Below, in pieces: positions 7,206-15,483 of a stretch of DNA of 64,000 nt (positions within the stretch are counted from its first letter, which is position 1; each line of letters begins with the position of its first letter). The notes beneath the pieces were generated by a model, which searched no databases, was not told the origin of the DNA, and saw nothing but the letters and a program-made list of their open reading frames with translations. The DNA comes from Acinetobacter sp. WU_MDCI_Axc73 (lineage in GTDB: Bacteria > Pseudomonadota > Gammaproteobacteria > Pseudomonadales > Moraxellaceae): positions 122,561-186,560 of the forward strand of contig NZ_JAHPRO010000005.1 of the NCBI RefSeq assembly GCF_025562455.1, written 5' to 3'. The translations under genes and the position numbers were made by a program.

Positions 7206-7570
7206 CAAACCTTCCTCAACTGACATTTCCAAATAGTAGCTGCTGGATCCTGCTTAATGTGCATCACTCGGTATATACCTTGTGCCGTAGACCATTCATC
7301 ATCAATCTTAGGCAGCATACTCACCTCATTTTGCAGCACAGTGGCCTTTTTATCCGTAGCCAACACACCAAGCGTCAAAATCTCATACTGGCTATATGAG
7401 CCAAACAGGACGCCTCGGCCTGTATAAGACTCTTTAATTTCCAAGTAAGTTTCTGTTTTCGGATCCCAGTTTGATTTGGTGATACGTTCACAAGTGAATG
7501 AGTGGGCGGCGTCAGCAAGTTTTTTATCGAAAGCCTTGCCAACTTTGGCTTGGATTTTATTTCTGATCAT
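7205..7570 (-). CDS. Head closure / neck protein (putative)
   Basis: 121 residues, beta-rich, beginning MIRNKIQAKVGKAFDKKLAD. It lies between the connector-like protein and the gp10-like protein, where head closure proteins are encoded. The segment GRGVLFGSYSQYEI and DDEWSTAQGIYRVMHIKQDP fit the small beta-barrel head-closure type. The assignment is mainly positional. Confidence 0.55.
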   Translation of the reverse strand: MIRNKIQAKVGKAFDKKLADAAHSFTCERITKSNWDPKTETYLEIKESYTGRGVLFGSYSQYEILTLGVLATDKKATVLQNEVSMLPKIDDEWSTAQGIYRVMHIKQDPAATIWKCQLRKV

Positions 7571-7941
7571 CCTCGGTATACTCCGAATGAGAAGCCCTTG
7601 CCTTTTAAATCCAAAGAGTTGATGAATGCCTTAGCAATTTGCTCAAACTTTGAGATTTCTCGACTACCTTCAGCAAAGGTTTCTTCAACTTCTACAGAGT
7701 CAGCTTTCACTTTTTCTCTGATCGTTGCCTTCTCACTACCTGCATAAATCGCACCAGCAATGATACCTTTGATAATTTCACAAGCAGCATCCTTTAGCAG
7801 AGGATCAATAACCTCAGGCTCATGATCAATCTCATTTCTCATCCAAGTATTGGCCAGTAGAACAAGTCGAGCTTTGTCATTGTCTTCGGCAAAATCATGG
7901 CCAAGAATTGATTCGGCCTCAGCTACATTGATAAAGCTCAT
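7567..7941 (-). CDS. Head-tail connector (adaptor)-like protein
   Basis: The ATG at 7941 has AAGGAA at good spacing, giving MSFINVAEAESILGHDFAED, 124 residues. It is helical, with a DNDKARLVLLANTWMRNEI segment and a C-terminal loop. Size, fold type and position directly after the capsid region match HK97 gp6-type adaptor proteins that attach to the portal. The call is moderate and relies on context. Confidence 0.6.
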   Translation of the reverse strand: MSFINVAEAESILGHDFAEDNDKARLVLLANTWMRNEIDHEPEVIDPLLKDAACEIIKGIIAGAIYAGSEKATIREKVKADSVEVEETFAEGSREISKFEQIAKAFINSLDLKGKGFSFGVYRG

Positions 7942-7945
7942 AGAT

Positions 7946-8485
7946 TTATTCCTTTTGTGTTCCTGCATCCACAGCTTTAGCAGCTTTGGCTTCCGCGGCA
8001 GTCAGCTTCTTAACTTTGGATTCAAGTTCACCAACTGTTTTTTCAAGTGATTGAACTTTAGTTACTGCATCATCACGTTCAGTAGTGGTCTGATTGAGAG
8101 CATCGTTTGCAAGTAATAGTTGCTCTTTTAAACGAGAATTTTCAGATACTAATTCTGAGTTTTCACGATGCACAACATGCAGCGCTTCAACCTGACGTTT
8201 AAGGTTGTCATTATCCGTAACCAACTTTTCACACTCAGCCTTTGCATCATCAATAGCTTGTTGTAGCTCTGGCGCAACTTCAGTGTTGATATTCACAGTA
8301 ATGGTGTCGACTTGGGCCTTATAGTGCTCTGGTACTTTGCCACCGTATTCATCAGCCGTTTCAATGAAATCACTTTCTTTTACTGCAGATGCATTACGTA
8401 AGATCCATCCTTCAGTTTGCAGCTTTTCAACATTCTCTACTGAAAAGTCATCAGTGAAGTAAATCTTCTTAGTTTTGATTTTCAT
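7946..8485 (-). CDS. Coiled-coil structural protein, unknown
   Basis: ATG at 8485 with TTGGAGC upstream. The N-terminal 60 residues (MKIKTKKIYFTDDFSVENVE..) look like a small globular domain; residues 80-175 form a long coiled coil (NLKRQVEAL, NSRLKEQLL, KVQSLEKTVGELESKVKKL), and the C-terminus is Ala/Lys-rich. It follows the capsid gene behind a hairpin. It could be a head decoration or accessory protein; no family recognised. Confidence 0.55.
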   Translation of the reverse strand: MKIKTKKIYFTDDFSVENVEKLQTEGWILRNASAVKESDFIETADEYGGKVPEHYKAQVDTITVNINTEVAPELQQAIDDAKAECEKLVTDNDNLKRQVEALHVVHRENSELVSENSRLKEQLLLANDALNQTTTERDDAVTKVQSLEKTVGELESKVKKLTAAEAKAAKAVDAGTQKE

Positions 8486-8500
8486 GCTTTGCTCCAAATG

Positions 8501-8520
8501 AAAAGCCCCTTGCGGGGCTT
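8501..8520 (-). terminator. Terminator-like hairpin after the major capsid gene
   Basis: Stem AAGCCCC / GGGGCTT with a short loop, followed by TTTTC on the minus strand. It would reduce transcription downstream of the capsid gene. Confidence 0.6.
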
Positions 8521-8524
8521 CCAA

Positions 8525-9487
8525 TTATTTTGTTTTGATCAAGACACCAGCAGTATCTTTAAGACTTGATGCGATCAAATCCCAGTTGCTTGGCGTTGCA
8601 ATTGCTGCGTCATTTGGAGATTTACCACCGTTGGCAGTATCCCAAGCATAACCTTTCACACCTGCACCATATGACCATTCAGCTTGATAGGTGTATTTCA
8701 GATTTTCGCTACCCGTGGTTGGAACCAGTTCGGCGTTGAAATCCTGATTGTCATTAATAGCAATTGCACCTTCAACCAATCCAAGTGAGTTATAGACTGT
8801 TGTAGCAGGATCACCAGAAGTTGCGGAAAGTGCTGGAGAATCAGTCACCACAAATACTCGTCCAAATGGATCACGCACAACGTTCACACCGTCATACATG
8901 AATAAGCGTTCACTGTTGGCGAGAGCGTTATCAAAGAGATTATGCATCGTAGTCGAGTGAACTACCCAGGCACGTAATGCACCTGAACGGTCTCCCATAC
9001 GTGCAGCACCTTTGTTCAGCAAACGAAAAGATGCGTCTGCCGTGGCGCTGCCTTCAATCAAAGAACTCTGACCACTAATCGCAGCAACACCGGCAGTAAT
9101 GCCAGCATTCAACATATCTGCAATCTTGGCCTTGCCCAGCTGCTCGCCAATTGTTAATGCAGCCAATTCAGGATTCTGTAGAACCCATGTGTACTGTTGC
9201 TTTTCGTATTCGATAGGTGGTGTGCCAGCTGCAACCTTTACTGCAACATCGAGCAATTGCTCAAGTCGTTTAGCTGCAACGGTTCCTGTTCCATAAGCAT
9301 TACGACGGCGTACGATACCGTTAATCGCCTTGAATGATGCTTTCATATTGAAGTCACCACTAAACGGCTGATTGATCAGAACAATTGAACCTTGTGAGGC
9401 CTCATTAAACTTTGCAATGTCCTGAGCAACCGTTTCGGTCATTGCAATGTATGTTTGCTTGTTAAATACCTGTAAATCAAAAGGCAT
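8525..9487 (-). CDS. Major capsid protein
   Basis: 320 residues starting MPFDLQVFNKQTYIAMTETV. The pattern (GSIVLINQPFSGDFNMKASF, RRRNAYGTGTVA, GEQLGKAKIADMLNAGI, MHNLFDNAL, PFGRVFVVTDSPAL) is that of a HK97-fold capsid protein, with the conserved E-loop and A-domain style segments. It follows the scaffold gene and lies between portal/minor head genes and neck genes, the usual siphovirus order. No separate prohead protease gene is visible nearby. Confidence 0.85.
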   Translation of the reverse strand: MPFDLQVFNKQTYIAMTETVAQDIAKFNEASQGSIVLINQPFSGDFNMKASFKAINGIVRRRNAYGTGTVAAKRLEQLLDVAVKVAAGTPPIEYEKQQYTWVLQNPELAALTIGEQLGKAKIADMLNAGITAGVAAISGQSSLIEGSATADASFRLLNKGAARMGDRSGALRAWVVHSTTMHNLFDNALANSERLFMYDGVNVVRDPFGRVFVVTDSPALSATSGDPATTVYNSLGLVEGAIAINDNQDFNAELVPTTGSENLKYTYQAEWSYGAGVKGYAWDTANGGKSPNDAAIATPSNWDLIASSLKDTAGVLIKTK

Positions 9488-9504
9488 GAGTTTGAACTCC
9501 TAAA

Positions 9505-10254
9505 TTATTGAGTACCTGCTTGTTTCAAGTAGGCAATTTTTTCTTCCTCGGTCTTACATTCCGCGAGTGACTTTTTGGCACCACCGCCTTGTCCGCCACC
9601 TTGGAATCCCCCACCACCAGCTTGAGAACCTTTTAAAATTGAATCTTTGTATTGATATCCACCAATCAAAGTTTCCAAAGCTTCGTCAAAGTCAGCAACT
9701 TCACCAGGACGTGCACGAGAAAAGATTTTTTGACCATCTGCACCCACTGCCACGACCTTGCCATCTTCGATTTTGAAGTTTTTACCGAACTGGGCTTGAA
9801 TCATGTCTGCTGGGACAGAAACGTTTTCTTGAATAAACTTAGAACGAGCAAATCCACCGCCGATAAGTTCGTTGTGCAATTGGGTTTGATATGCATCACG
9901 TTCCTGAACGATAGGCGCATACTTTTCTTCAACTGCCTTGATCGCCTCAGCCTTCACTTTTTCAACTTCACCGGCATCCACCAGTTTTTTGTCATCAAAG
10001 TTTTTTAAAGTTTCAATTGCTTTTTTGGCTGCCGCTGGATCTTCAATACCTTCAAACGCTTTGAGGGATGATTCCGCTTTTTCGTAGCGCTCGCGGTTTG
10101 TTTTTGCTTCCCCATTTAAACGGGCAATTGTTGCCACGGTTTGAGGTGCATCGTGTCCAACTTCTTTGCCGTCATCGTGAACATAGATCGGTTGACCTTG
10201 ATCATTCACTTCGGCATAAGTCTTACCTTCAACGGTTACTGTTTTAAGTTTCAT
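9505..10254 (-). CDS. Scaffolding protein (DUF6651-like)
   Basis: 249 residues, acidic and highly helical (AKTNRERYEKAESSLKAFEG, EVEKVKAEAIKAVEEKYAPI), with a Gly-rich linker (QAGGGGFQGGGQGGG) before a C-terminal helix LAECKTEEEKIAYLKQ that may bind the capsid. This is the layout of phage scaffolds, and it lies directly upstream of the capsid gene. A preceding hairpin (10330-10347) separates it from the minor head gene. Confidence 0.72.
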   Translation of the reverse strand: MKLKTVTVEGKTYAEVNDQGQPIYVHDDGKEVGHDAPQTVATIARLNGEAKTNRERYEKAESSLKAFEGIEDPAAAKKAIETLKNFDDKKLVDAGEVEKVKAEAIKAVEEKYAPIVQERDAYQTQLHNELIGGGFARSKFIQENVSVPADMIQAQFGKNFKIEDGKVVAVGADGQKIFSRARPGEVADFDEALETLIGGYQYKDSILKGSQAGGGGFQGGGQGGGAKKSLAECKTEEEKIAYLKQAGTQ

Positions 10255-10322
10255 AAGTCATCCGACCCTATTACTGAGATGAGCATCCGCTCGTTGCGCC
10301 TTATTCATCCGAATTACAGGCA

Positions 10323-10347
10323 ATAAAAAAGCACCTTGAGAGGTGCT
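10323..10347 (-). terminator. Terminator-like hairpin upstream of the scaffold gene
   Basis: Stem AGCACCT (10330-10336) / AGGTGCT (10341-10347), loop TGAG, with a T-rich tract in the minus direction. Confidence 0.65.
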
Positions 10348-10363
10348 AAATAAATTTTTGGTT

Positions 10364-10636
10364 TTAATTGCTGGTTTTTAAATATTCGCCAGTACACGTT
10401 TGGAACGCTATAAACCATATCTTCAACCAATGGTTTGCTGTATCACGCATTAAAATTGCATCAGCTCTACCAGTATCAAATTGAGGCTTTAACTCATATT
10501 GCATGATAAAAATATTAAACTTAAGAACTTGGTGATGGTCTTCCAGATTCGTACTTTCAAGCTTTTCTAATATTTCCTGCTCAAATAACCATACAGTGCG
10601 TTTTAATCCTTTTTCTTTTGGCTCAGACTTATTCAC
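10364..10636 (-). CDS. Hypothetical phage protein (90 aa)
   Basis: Starts with GTG at 10636, overlapping the previous stop (GTGA), with AAGGAG upstream. The protein MNKSEPKEKGLKRTVWLFEQ.. is helical and Trp-rich near its C-terminus (NHWLKIWFIAFQTCTGEYL). No domain recognised. Translational coupling to the minor head gene shows it belongs to the late operon. Confidence 0.55.
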   Translation of the reverse strand: MNKSEPKEKGLKRTVWLFEQEILEKLESTNLEDHHQVLKFNIFIMQYELKPQFDTGRADAILMRDTANHWLKIWFIAFQTCTGEYLKTSN

Positions 10637-11742
10637 AATCCCAACTCCTTAAAAGCCTGCTGATCCATTTGCCTCAACTCAGCAATGGTAAACTTGGTAC
10701 CACTAAGTGGATCCACAAACTTATCAATTGTAAATTCACCGGATTTATAGAGTTCATACCGTGTTTTGCCCAGCATATTGAGCTGAAAAGTTTTATCTTG
10801 GCGAGCGAACCACTTTGCATAGGTTTCATTGGCATTTACCTGACCAATTTTCCCAGATCGCTCATCTTTCGGTATGTTTCGCACTGGCCTGTCGTCCGCT
10901 ACAAACGGGCGTAAACCAGATAATGATCCAGTCTCATCACAACCCACTTGCACAGTACGACAGCGACGATGATACGGCGGTTTCTTCTGGGTACCATCAG
11001 CTTTTTGGATCCGTCCATCTATTGATGCACAATAAAGGCTCGTACGACCGTCCAGTGTCGCAACATCGCGTACGTAATAAAATCCTAGTGCTTTCCATGT
11101 ATCAGAATAAACTACTGAACTGACATGAGCTCTGGCCGTTCTGACTTCTGCATCTATGTGGCTCCTAGACTCATTCAGCAATCCATCGGCGTACTTCAAA
11201 CGCTTGGTGCCTTTAATACGCTGGATAATCTGCTGATTGGTCTGTCCATTGGAAATGCCATCCCGAACTACATACTCGATCTTCTTACGCAAGTTTTGTG
11301 CAATGTTTGGAAAGATTTGATCTACAAGCTGCCCACCAGCATAAGGTTTTCTTTTGACTTGCTTATATAAACTCTCTCCATCAATCGCGGGCGCTTTCTT
11401 ATCAGCAATACGATAGATATAAGCTGCTTCATATGCAGTCAATGCGATACTGGAAGCTGTCATAATTTCAGGCAACTGAACTGAAATGCTTTGCTGCAAA
11501 TCATTGATCGATACCTGAATCTGCTTCAAAGTTGGCGTGGTATATCGACCACTCATAAGAATAGCCAACTCAGCATCATCCAGATCATTCATCTGCTGTA
11601 AAAGTTGGCCTAAGGCCTCGCTAGTGACTGAATCAAATCGAATCAGGATCTCATTTACTGCTGATGATGATAATCGCTGAAGATATGCATTATGTTGCGT
11701 TAGTAAATCAATAAGTACTTGTTGGATTTCATCTTCATTCAT
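10633..11742 (-). CDS. Minor head protein, Mu gpF / SPP1 gp7 family
   Basis: The ATG at 11742 overlaps the portal stop by 8 bases. Residues about 180-290 contain the family signature: EVRTARAHVSSVVYSDTWKAL, VRDVATLDGRTSLYCASIDG, and PPYHRRCRTVQV, with Cys and His residues typical of the Mu F domain. In SPP1 and Mu these proteins enter the procapsid with the portal and help head assembly and DNA ejection. The N-terminal 170 residues are helical. Confidence 0.85.
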   Translation of the reverse strand: MNEDEIQQVLIDLLTQHNAYLQRLSSSAVNEILIRFDSVTSEALGQLLQQMNDLDDAELAILMSGRYTTPTLKQIQVSINDLQQSISVQLPEIMTASSIALTAYEAAYIYRIADKKAPAIDGESLYKQVKRKPYAGGQLVDQIFPNIAQNLRKKIEYVVRDGISNGQTNQQIIQRIKGTKRLKYADGLLNESRSHIDAEVRTARAHVSSVVYSDTWKALGFYYVRDVATLDGRTSLYCASIDGRIQKADGTQKKPPYHRRCRTVQVGCDETGSLSGLRPFVADDRPVRNIPKDERSGKIGQVNANETYAKWFARQDKTFQLNMLGKTRYELYKSGEFTIDKFVDPLSGTKFTIAELRQMDQQAFKELGL

Positions 11743-13183
11743 TACCACCACCAGAATTTGGATTGTAGTTACCTAACGGATTACTCATACGCTGCTGATC
11801 AATCTGTTTCTGAATCTCATCCCACTTTTCCTCAGTAAACATGCCAGTCTGTTCGTACTTGTACCAAACTGCCCATGGTAAATAGTCACCTACACAGGCT
11901 TCATAAAGACGTTTAGCACGCTCTTCACTGAATTTTGGTTTGTTGAAATCCTGCGAGATGACATAGCTCAACTCTTCTGAACCCAATTCATGATCAGGCA
12001 AAGCAAACTTGGCACACCAACGTAATGCCATGGTCAGGACTTCACTGATATTCGATACAGCAAGCGATACAACAGAGTGCTGAATCGAATCCTCATTGTC
12101 CGACTGGGTTGCAGTCTTGTTTGCAGATCCAACCTCAATGAGTCGAGCGCCCATTTCCTTCATCTGCTCCCACTTATCCGTCATCAACTGTTTAGCCAAG
12201 TTGTTATCCTCTGCCTGTACAATTTCAACTTTGGTCGGAAAGCCGTTACGAGATCCAATCGAGAGTTTGTCTTTTTTGATGATTTCATACTGCTCATGAC
12301 TGACATCAGGTAGACAAACTGTAGGCTGGCCAACAATAAATCCAGACTCTTCTACATCCGCAGAGTTCCGATAATGTGCCAGGTTCAAATCAGCAAGCTC
12401 TAACAATGGCGCATTATCAATATCATCTGAGTTATCGACGGCACCACAAAATGAAAAAGGGATATAGGACCATGTAGCTCCATGGTAATCAGTAGGCGTG
12501 TATTTAATGCCCTCAGCCCAATTGCCATCATCATCACTGGTATAGATTTGTACGGTGTAAAAGAGATTACCTGTCTCTGCACCTTCTAAGCGTAATACGC
12601 GATACTGCTCCTTGCTTTGACGCGTAAAACCGTCAGGTCCACGTGTAGATACCATTTCAAGAATTTTGACAAAACTGAGCTTCTTCTGGTTCCCAACGAT
12701 GATGTAATCCCAATCGATAACACTTTTTGCATTCAGTGTGTGGATCATTGGAAATGCATTTTTTCGCTTATCTTCTTCCCGGTTACGACTTGGAGCCACA
12801 TTCGGGTAATCGACATACACGGCGCAGCGGTAATGCTTCATGACCAGTCGTAGCATTCTTTGCGAACATTGAAAGATTGAACGTCCCGCTCCATCGGCAT
12901 TGCGCTCCATGTATTCAAGTGCTTCTGGTCGCTTGAACTCAGGTAGTTTATTGAATGCTGAACCAATATAACTATTCAGTGTTCGACCTGTTACACCATA
13001 GAACACCGCTCGACCAAGATAATCTTTATATCGATCTGTATCACCATCACCAAAAGTTTCTGGTACTGGCAGATAAGTTTTAGCTTTCGCTTTAATTGCT
13101 TTTTGGCCTTTACAGACATCATCCAACTTAATCCAAAGTTCGATGTTTTCATCATAATCAGGATGCCGTGTTGTTACTGTCAT
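11735..13183 (-). CDS. Portal protein (DUF4055 family)
   Basis: 482 residues, beginning MTVTTRHPDYDENIELWIKL. Segments such as YLPVPETFGDGDTDRYKDYL, FYGVTGRTLNSYIGSAF, IDWDYIIVGNQKKLSFVKIL and IPFSFCGAVDNSDDIDNAPL are typical of DUF4055 portals. The portal forms the dodecameric ring at the capsid vertex through which the terminase packages DNA. Its ATG overlaps the terL stop (ATGA). Confidence 0.85.
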   Translation of the reverse strand: MTVTTRHPDYDENIELWIKLDDVCKGQKAIKAKAKTYLPVPETFGDGDTDRYKDYLGRAVFYGVTGRTLNSYIGSAFNKLPEFKRPEALEYMERNADGAGRSIFQCSQRMLRLVMKHYRCAVYVDYPNVAPSRNREEDKRKNAFPMIHTLNAKSVIDWDYIIVGNQKKLSFVKILEMVSTRGPDGFTRQSKEQYRVLRLEGAETGNLFYTVQIYTSDDDGNWAEGIKYTPTDYHGATWSYIPFSFCGAVDNSDDIDNAPLLELADLNLAHYRNSADVEESGFIVGQPTVCLPDVSHEQYEIIKKDKLSIGSRNGFPTKVEIVQAEDNNLAKQLMTDKWEQMKEMGARLIEVGSANKTATQSDNEDSIQHSVVSLAVSNISEVLTMALRWCAKFALPDHELGSEELSYVISQDFNKPKFSEERAKRLYEACVGDYLPWAVWYKYEQTGMFTEEKWDEIQKQIDQQRMSNPLGNYNPNSGGGNE

Positions 13184-15483
13184 GTTCTTCTTCCAAAAAT
13201 TGGGATATCAATGTGCGTCACTGGCTTGATAATTGGAAATCTTTTTGCCAAAGGATAACCGCCAGCATCCCCGACGTGGTCAAGTCCGGATTTCTTATCC
13301 GGCATACCAAAATCATCGTAAATTTGCTGCTCGAGTGTTTCCGTGAAGCGCGGGCATTTATTCGTATTTACCTTGAGTGTTCTCTCACCGTCGCCATTCA
13401 ATATCAAAGCATTAACGGCGTTGATACGATCTTTAATGGCAGGATTGGTACCATCTACTTCAACACGAAAACCCTTAGATCTTAAAATAGCGTGATCTGA
13501 CTCACTGGCTGCTTTTGATGAGGTCGCTTGTCCTGCTGCATCAGGTATCACCGTCATATTGTGCAGAGGAAATCTTTCAATTAGCAGTGTTGCCATGGTT
13601 GGTGTATCTCGTACCCCGACCATCTCATCAAGTGCCAATGGCTTACCCTCACGAATCACATAGACCACTGCAGCCATTTTCAAAACGTTAAAATCCATCC
13701 CAATGATCAAAGGTTCATTAGGTTGAATTTCTTCATCGGTGTGATTTAGCTTTCGATCAAAGTCTGGATAAACAGCACCACTGGTTAAATTGACAAACTG
13801 ACCTTTCAAGTAAGCTGAGATCAATTGCGGCGGATAAGACTCAAACAACGATGAAATATAGTCATCTGGCAGATTGGCTTCATTGTCGTATGTGGAAGCC
13901 TGAATCATTCCATACAGTGCGCGCTTAACAGGTGTTAAGTTTGCTTCTTTAACAAACTGCTGATGCGTAAATTTAAACCCCTCAGGGGTTGTAGCAACGT
14001 CAATACCATTCAGTAATCCAGCTTGCTTGTAGCGCATACGTGCAATGATCTTACGCCATGCTTGTTGCGCCTTAAGTGTCGGCATGACATCCAGTTCATC
14101 AATCAATGCATGGCCAATTTTAAAACCTACAATCGTTTGAGGCTTTTCCATTGATCGACAAATGATTGTGCTTCGATATTGCCGGCCATAATAAATATCA
14201 ACTTCCTTATTAGACTCATAGATTTTGGTCTTAAGCCCCCAGTCGAAAGCCACCTCGTCAATCGTTGGAAAAAAGATATCTCGAATCTGCGGGTAAGTCG
14301 GTGCGAAGTAGCCCAAAGGTACTTTTGGAAACTCCCATGACTTATCACACAGGCTTGAACAACCTACCCATGTTTTGCCACTGTTGTGATGGATTGCGCC
14401 ATCAATTGTTACATAGTTATTATTGTCCAAAACCTGCATATCGTAATAAGTCTCAACTTGTTCAAGTTGTGTTATACTTAATATGATGCTGGCTTTGATT
14501 AAGGAACAATTATATGACTGATCTTGAGAAGCAGATTTGCAATCTTGCATCACCAGATTTAACGGTTGCTCAGATTGTGAAACTTGTTGGTTGTGAGCGA
14601 ACCGTGGTGTATCGCTGCATACAAAAGTACAACTTGACTGTGAAGCAGCGGAAGAAGCCAACTGCCCGCACTGATACACAAACCCATCAAATTCTTTCAA
14701 TGAATCATCTTGGAAAAACCTCAAAAGAGATTGCGAATGAGATTGGTTGTTCGGCAAAGCATGTACAGAACATTCTTCGCATAAACAATTTAGACCGCCT
14801 AAATCGTGGAGCCATGCACGGTGACTTAAATAGCTCATGGCGTGGTGGTCGAATTGTTGACAATGATGGCTATGTAAGTATTCCTGCTCCACCAAATCAC
14901 CCAAATCCACGCTCGGATGGTCGCATCGCTGAGCATCGCCATGTAATGGAGAGGCATCTTGGTCGCTACCTAGATCCACTAGAAGTTGTTGACCATATTG
15001 ACGGGCTTCATCTGCATAACGCCCCATCAAACTTGCGTATCTTTGAAAAGAATGCTGATCATCTACGTGAGACGATAACGGGAATTCGCCCAAATTGGTC
15101 TGTTGAAGGTTTTGCGAAGATGCAAATACCTTCTCACCAACGGAAAGGCTTTCCACTGATCGATACGTACCGTCAGCGCAAAGCAAACGGTGATGTCCGC
15201 TTGCAACAAATTCTCCTTGCTCTGTTGAAACTCGGTAAAGATTCGCCTCACCTTTTGGGAACGCTCCACCACTTAGAGCAAGCTCAAATCGATTACTCTT
15301 GTGAGACCAAGATAAAACAAGCGTTGGAGATGCTATCTCTTTAATTTTCTTAAAACCAAAGGCTGTAGCAATTAAGGTATCTCCGTGCATACAGCCAAAC
15401 CCAGCAACGAAAGCACGAAACTTATTTTTTAGTTGTAAAAATTCAGCCTGAGGTACATTCAGCGTCGGATTGATGTTGGGCAT
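13180..15483 (-). CDS. terL: Terminase large subunit interrupted by an in-frame intein
   Basis: The gene encodes 767 residues from the ATG at 15483 (an ATG at 15498 is also in frame). The family usually begins (M)P.INPTLNVPQAEF, seen here. A 337-residue intein separates FVAGFG from SGKTWVG; after splicing, a 430-residue terminase with Walker A GFGSGKT results, the normal size. The C-extein carries the ATPase (HALIDELDVM, Walker B-like) and the RNaseH-like nuclease with acidic residues in IIGMDFNV, VIPDAAGQ and DHVGDAGG. TerL translocates phage DNA into heads and cuts it. It overlaps terS upstream and portal downstream. Confidence 0.9.
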   Translation of the reverse strand: MPNINPTLNVPQAEFLQLKNKFRAFVAGFGCMHGDTLIATAFGFKKIKEIASPTLVLSWSHKSNRFELALSGGAFPKGEANLYRVSTEQGEFVASGHHRLLCADGTYRSVESLSVGEKVFASSQNLQQTNLGEFPLSSHVDDQHSFQRYASLMGRYADEARQYGQQLLVDLGSDQDASPLHGDAQRCDHPSVDLGDLVEQEYLHSHHCQQFDHHAMSYLSHRAWLHDLGGLNCLCEECSVHALPNNQSHSQSLLRFFQDDSLKEFDGFVYQCGQLASSAASQSSCTFVCSDTPRFAHNQQVSQSEQPLNLVMQDCKSASQDQSYNCSLIKASIILSITQLEQVETYYDMQVLDNNNYVTIDGAIHHNSGKTWVGCSSLCDKSWEFPKVPLGYFAPTYPQIRDIFFPTIDEVAFDWGLKTKIYESNKEVDIYYGRQYRSTIICRSMEKPQTIVGFKIGHALIDELDVMPTLKAQQAWRKIIARMRYKQAGLLNGIDVATTPEGFKFTHQQFVKEANLTPVKRALYGMIQASTYDNEANLPDDYISSLFESYPPQLISAYLKGQFVNLTSGAVYPDFDRKLNHTDEEIQPNEPLIIGMDFNVLKMAAVVYVIREGKPLALDEMVGVRDTPTMATLLIERFPLHNMTVIPDAAGQATSSKAASESDHAILRSKGFRVEVDGTNPAIKDRINAVNALILNGDGERTLKVNTNKCPRFTETLEQQIYDDFGMPDKKSGLDHVGDAGGYPLAKRFPIIKPVTHIDIPIFGRRT
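14454..14516 (+). promoter_or_regulatory. Promoter-like region, palindrome and ribosome binding site of the antisense HNH gene
   Basis: A near-consensus -10 TATACT is at 14473-14478. Just upstream is an inverted repeat CAACTTG TT CAAGTTG (14454-14469), a possible operator. AAGGAA (14501-14506) lies 7-8 bases before the ATG at 14514. No convincing -35 is seen at 17 bp (GTCTCA). All of this lies within codons for the intein's C-terminal splicing block on the other strand. Confidence 0.55.
14514..15344 (+). CDS. HNH homing endonuclease encoded antisense inside the intein
   Basis: 276 residues. Two helix-turn-helix segments (about 16-41, LTVAQIVKLVGCERTVVYRC; 68-93, KTSKEIANEIGCSAKHVQNI) precede an HNH_3-type domain (104-185): WRGGRIVDNDGYVSI, EHRHVMERHLGR, VVDHIDGLHLHNAPSNLRIF. 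His161, Asn169/173 and His183 fit the metal/catalytic pattern. It has its own ribosome binding site. The whole gene is opposite the terL intein; its last 90 residues are antisense to intein blocks A-B. It probably cuts intein-free terL alleles, driving intein homing. Activity and target are inferred. Confidence 0.85.
   Translation: MTDLEKQICNLASPDLTVAQIVKLVGCERTVVYRCIQKYNLTVKQRKKPTARTDTQTHQILSMNHLGKTSKEIANEIGCSAKHVQNILRINNLDRLNRGAMHGDLNSSWRGGRIVDNDGYVSIPAPPNHPNPRSDGRIAEHRHVMERHLGRYLDPLEVVDHIDGLHLHNAPSNLRIFEKNADHLRETITGIRPNWSVEGFAKMQIPSHQRKGFPLIDTYRQRKANGDVRLQQILLALLKLGKDSPHLLGTLHHLEQAQIDYSCETKIKQALEMLSL

Larger units (their letters stand above)
14383..15393 (-). other. Intein in the terminase Walker A motif
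   Basis: Begins at Cys1 (TGT at 15393-15391) with block A CMHGDTLI; block B is at intein residues about 60-71 (GEFVASGHHRLL); block F is YYDMQVLDNNNYV; and it ends IHHN at 14385-14383, followed by Ser+1. These are the residues needed for protein splicing: Cys1, block B His, penultimate His, terminal Asn, Ser+1. Residues about 125-290 are Gln/Ser/His/Asp-rich, resemble no endonuclease, and are exactly antisense to the HNH gene at 14514-15344. Confidence 0.88.

Noticed and set aside
14127..14348. Other frames opposite or within terL (14127-14348, 14265-14486)
   Set aside because: No recognisable domain or start signals; they lie across conserved terminase coding sequence.
13180..15344. Idea that the 276-codon plus-strand frame is only a shadow of terL
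   Set aside because: It contains two clear helix-turn-helices and an HNH motif (VVDHIDG..N..NLRIF) and has a ribosome binding site, while the opposite strand there has low-complexity composition.
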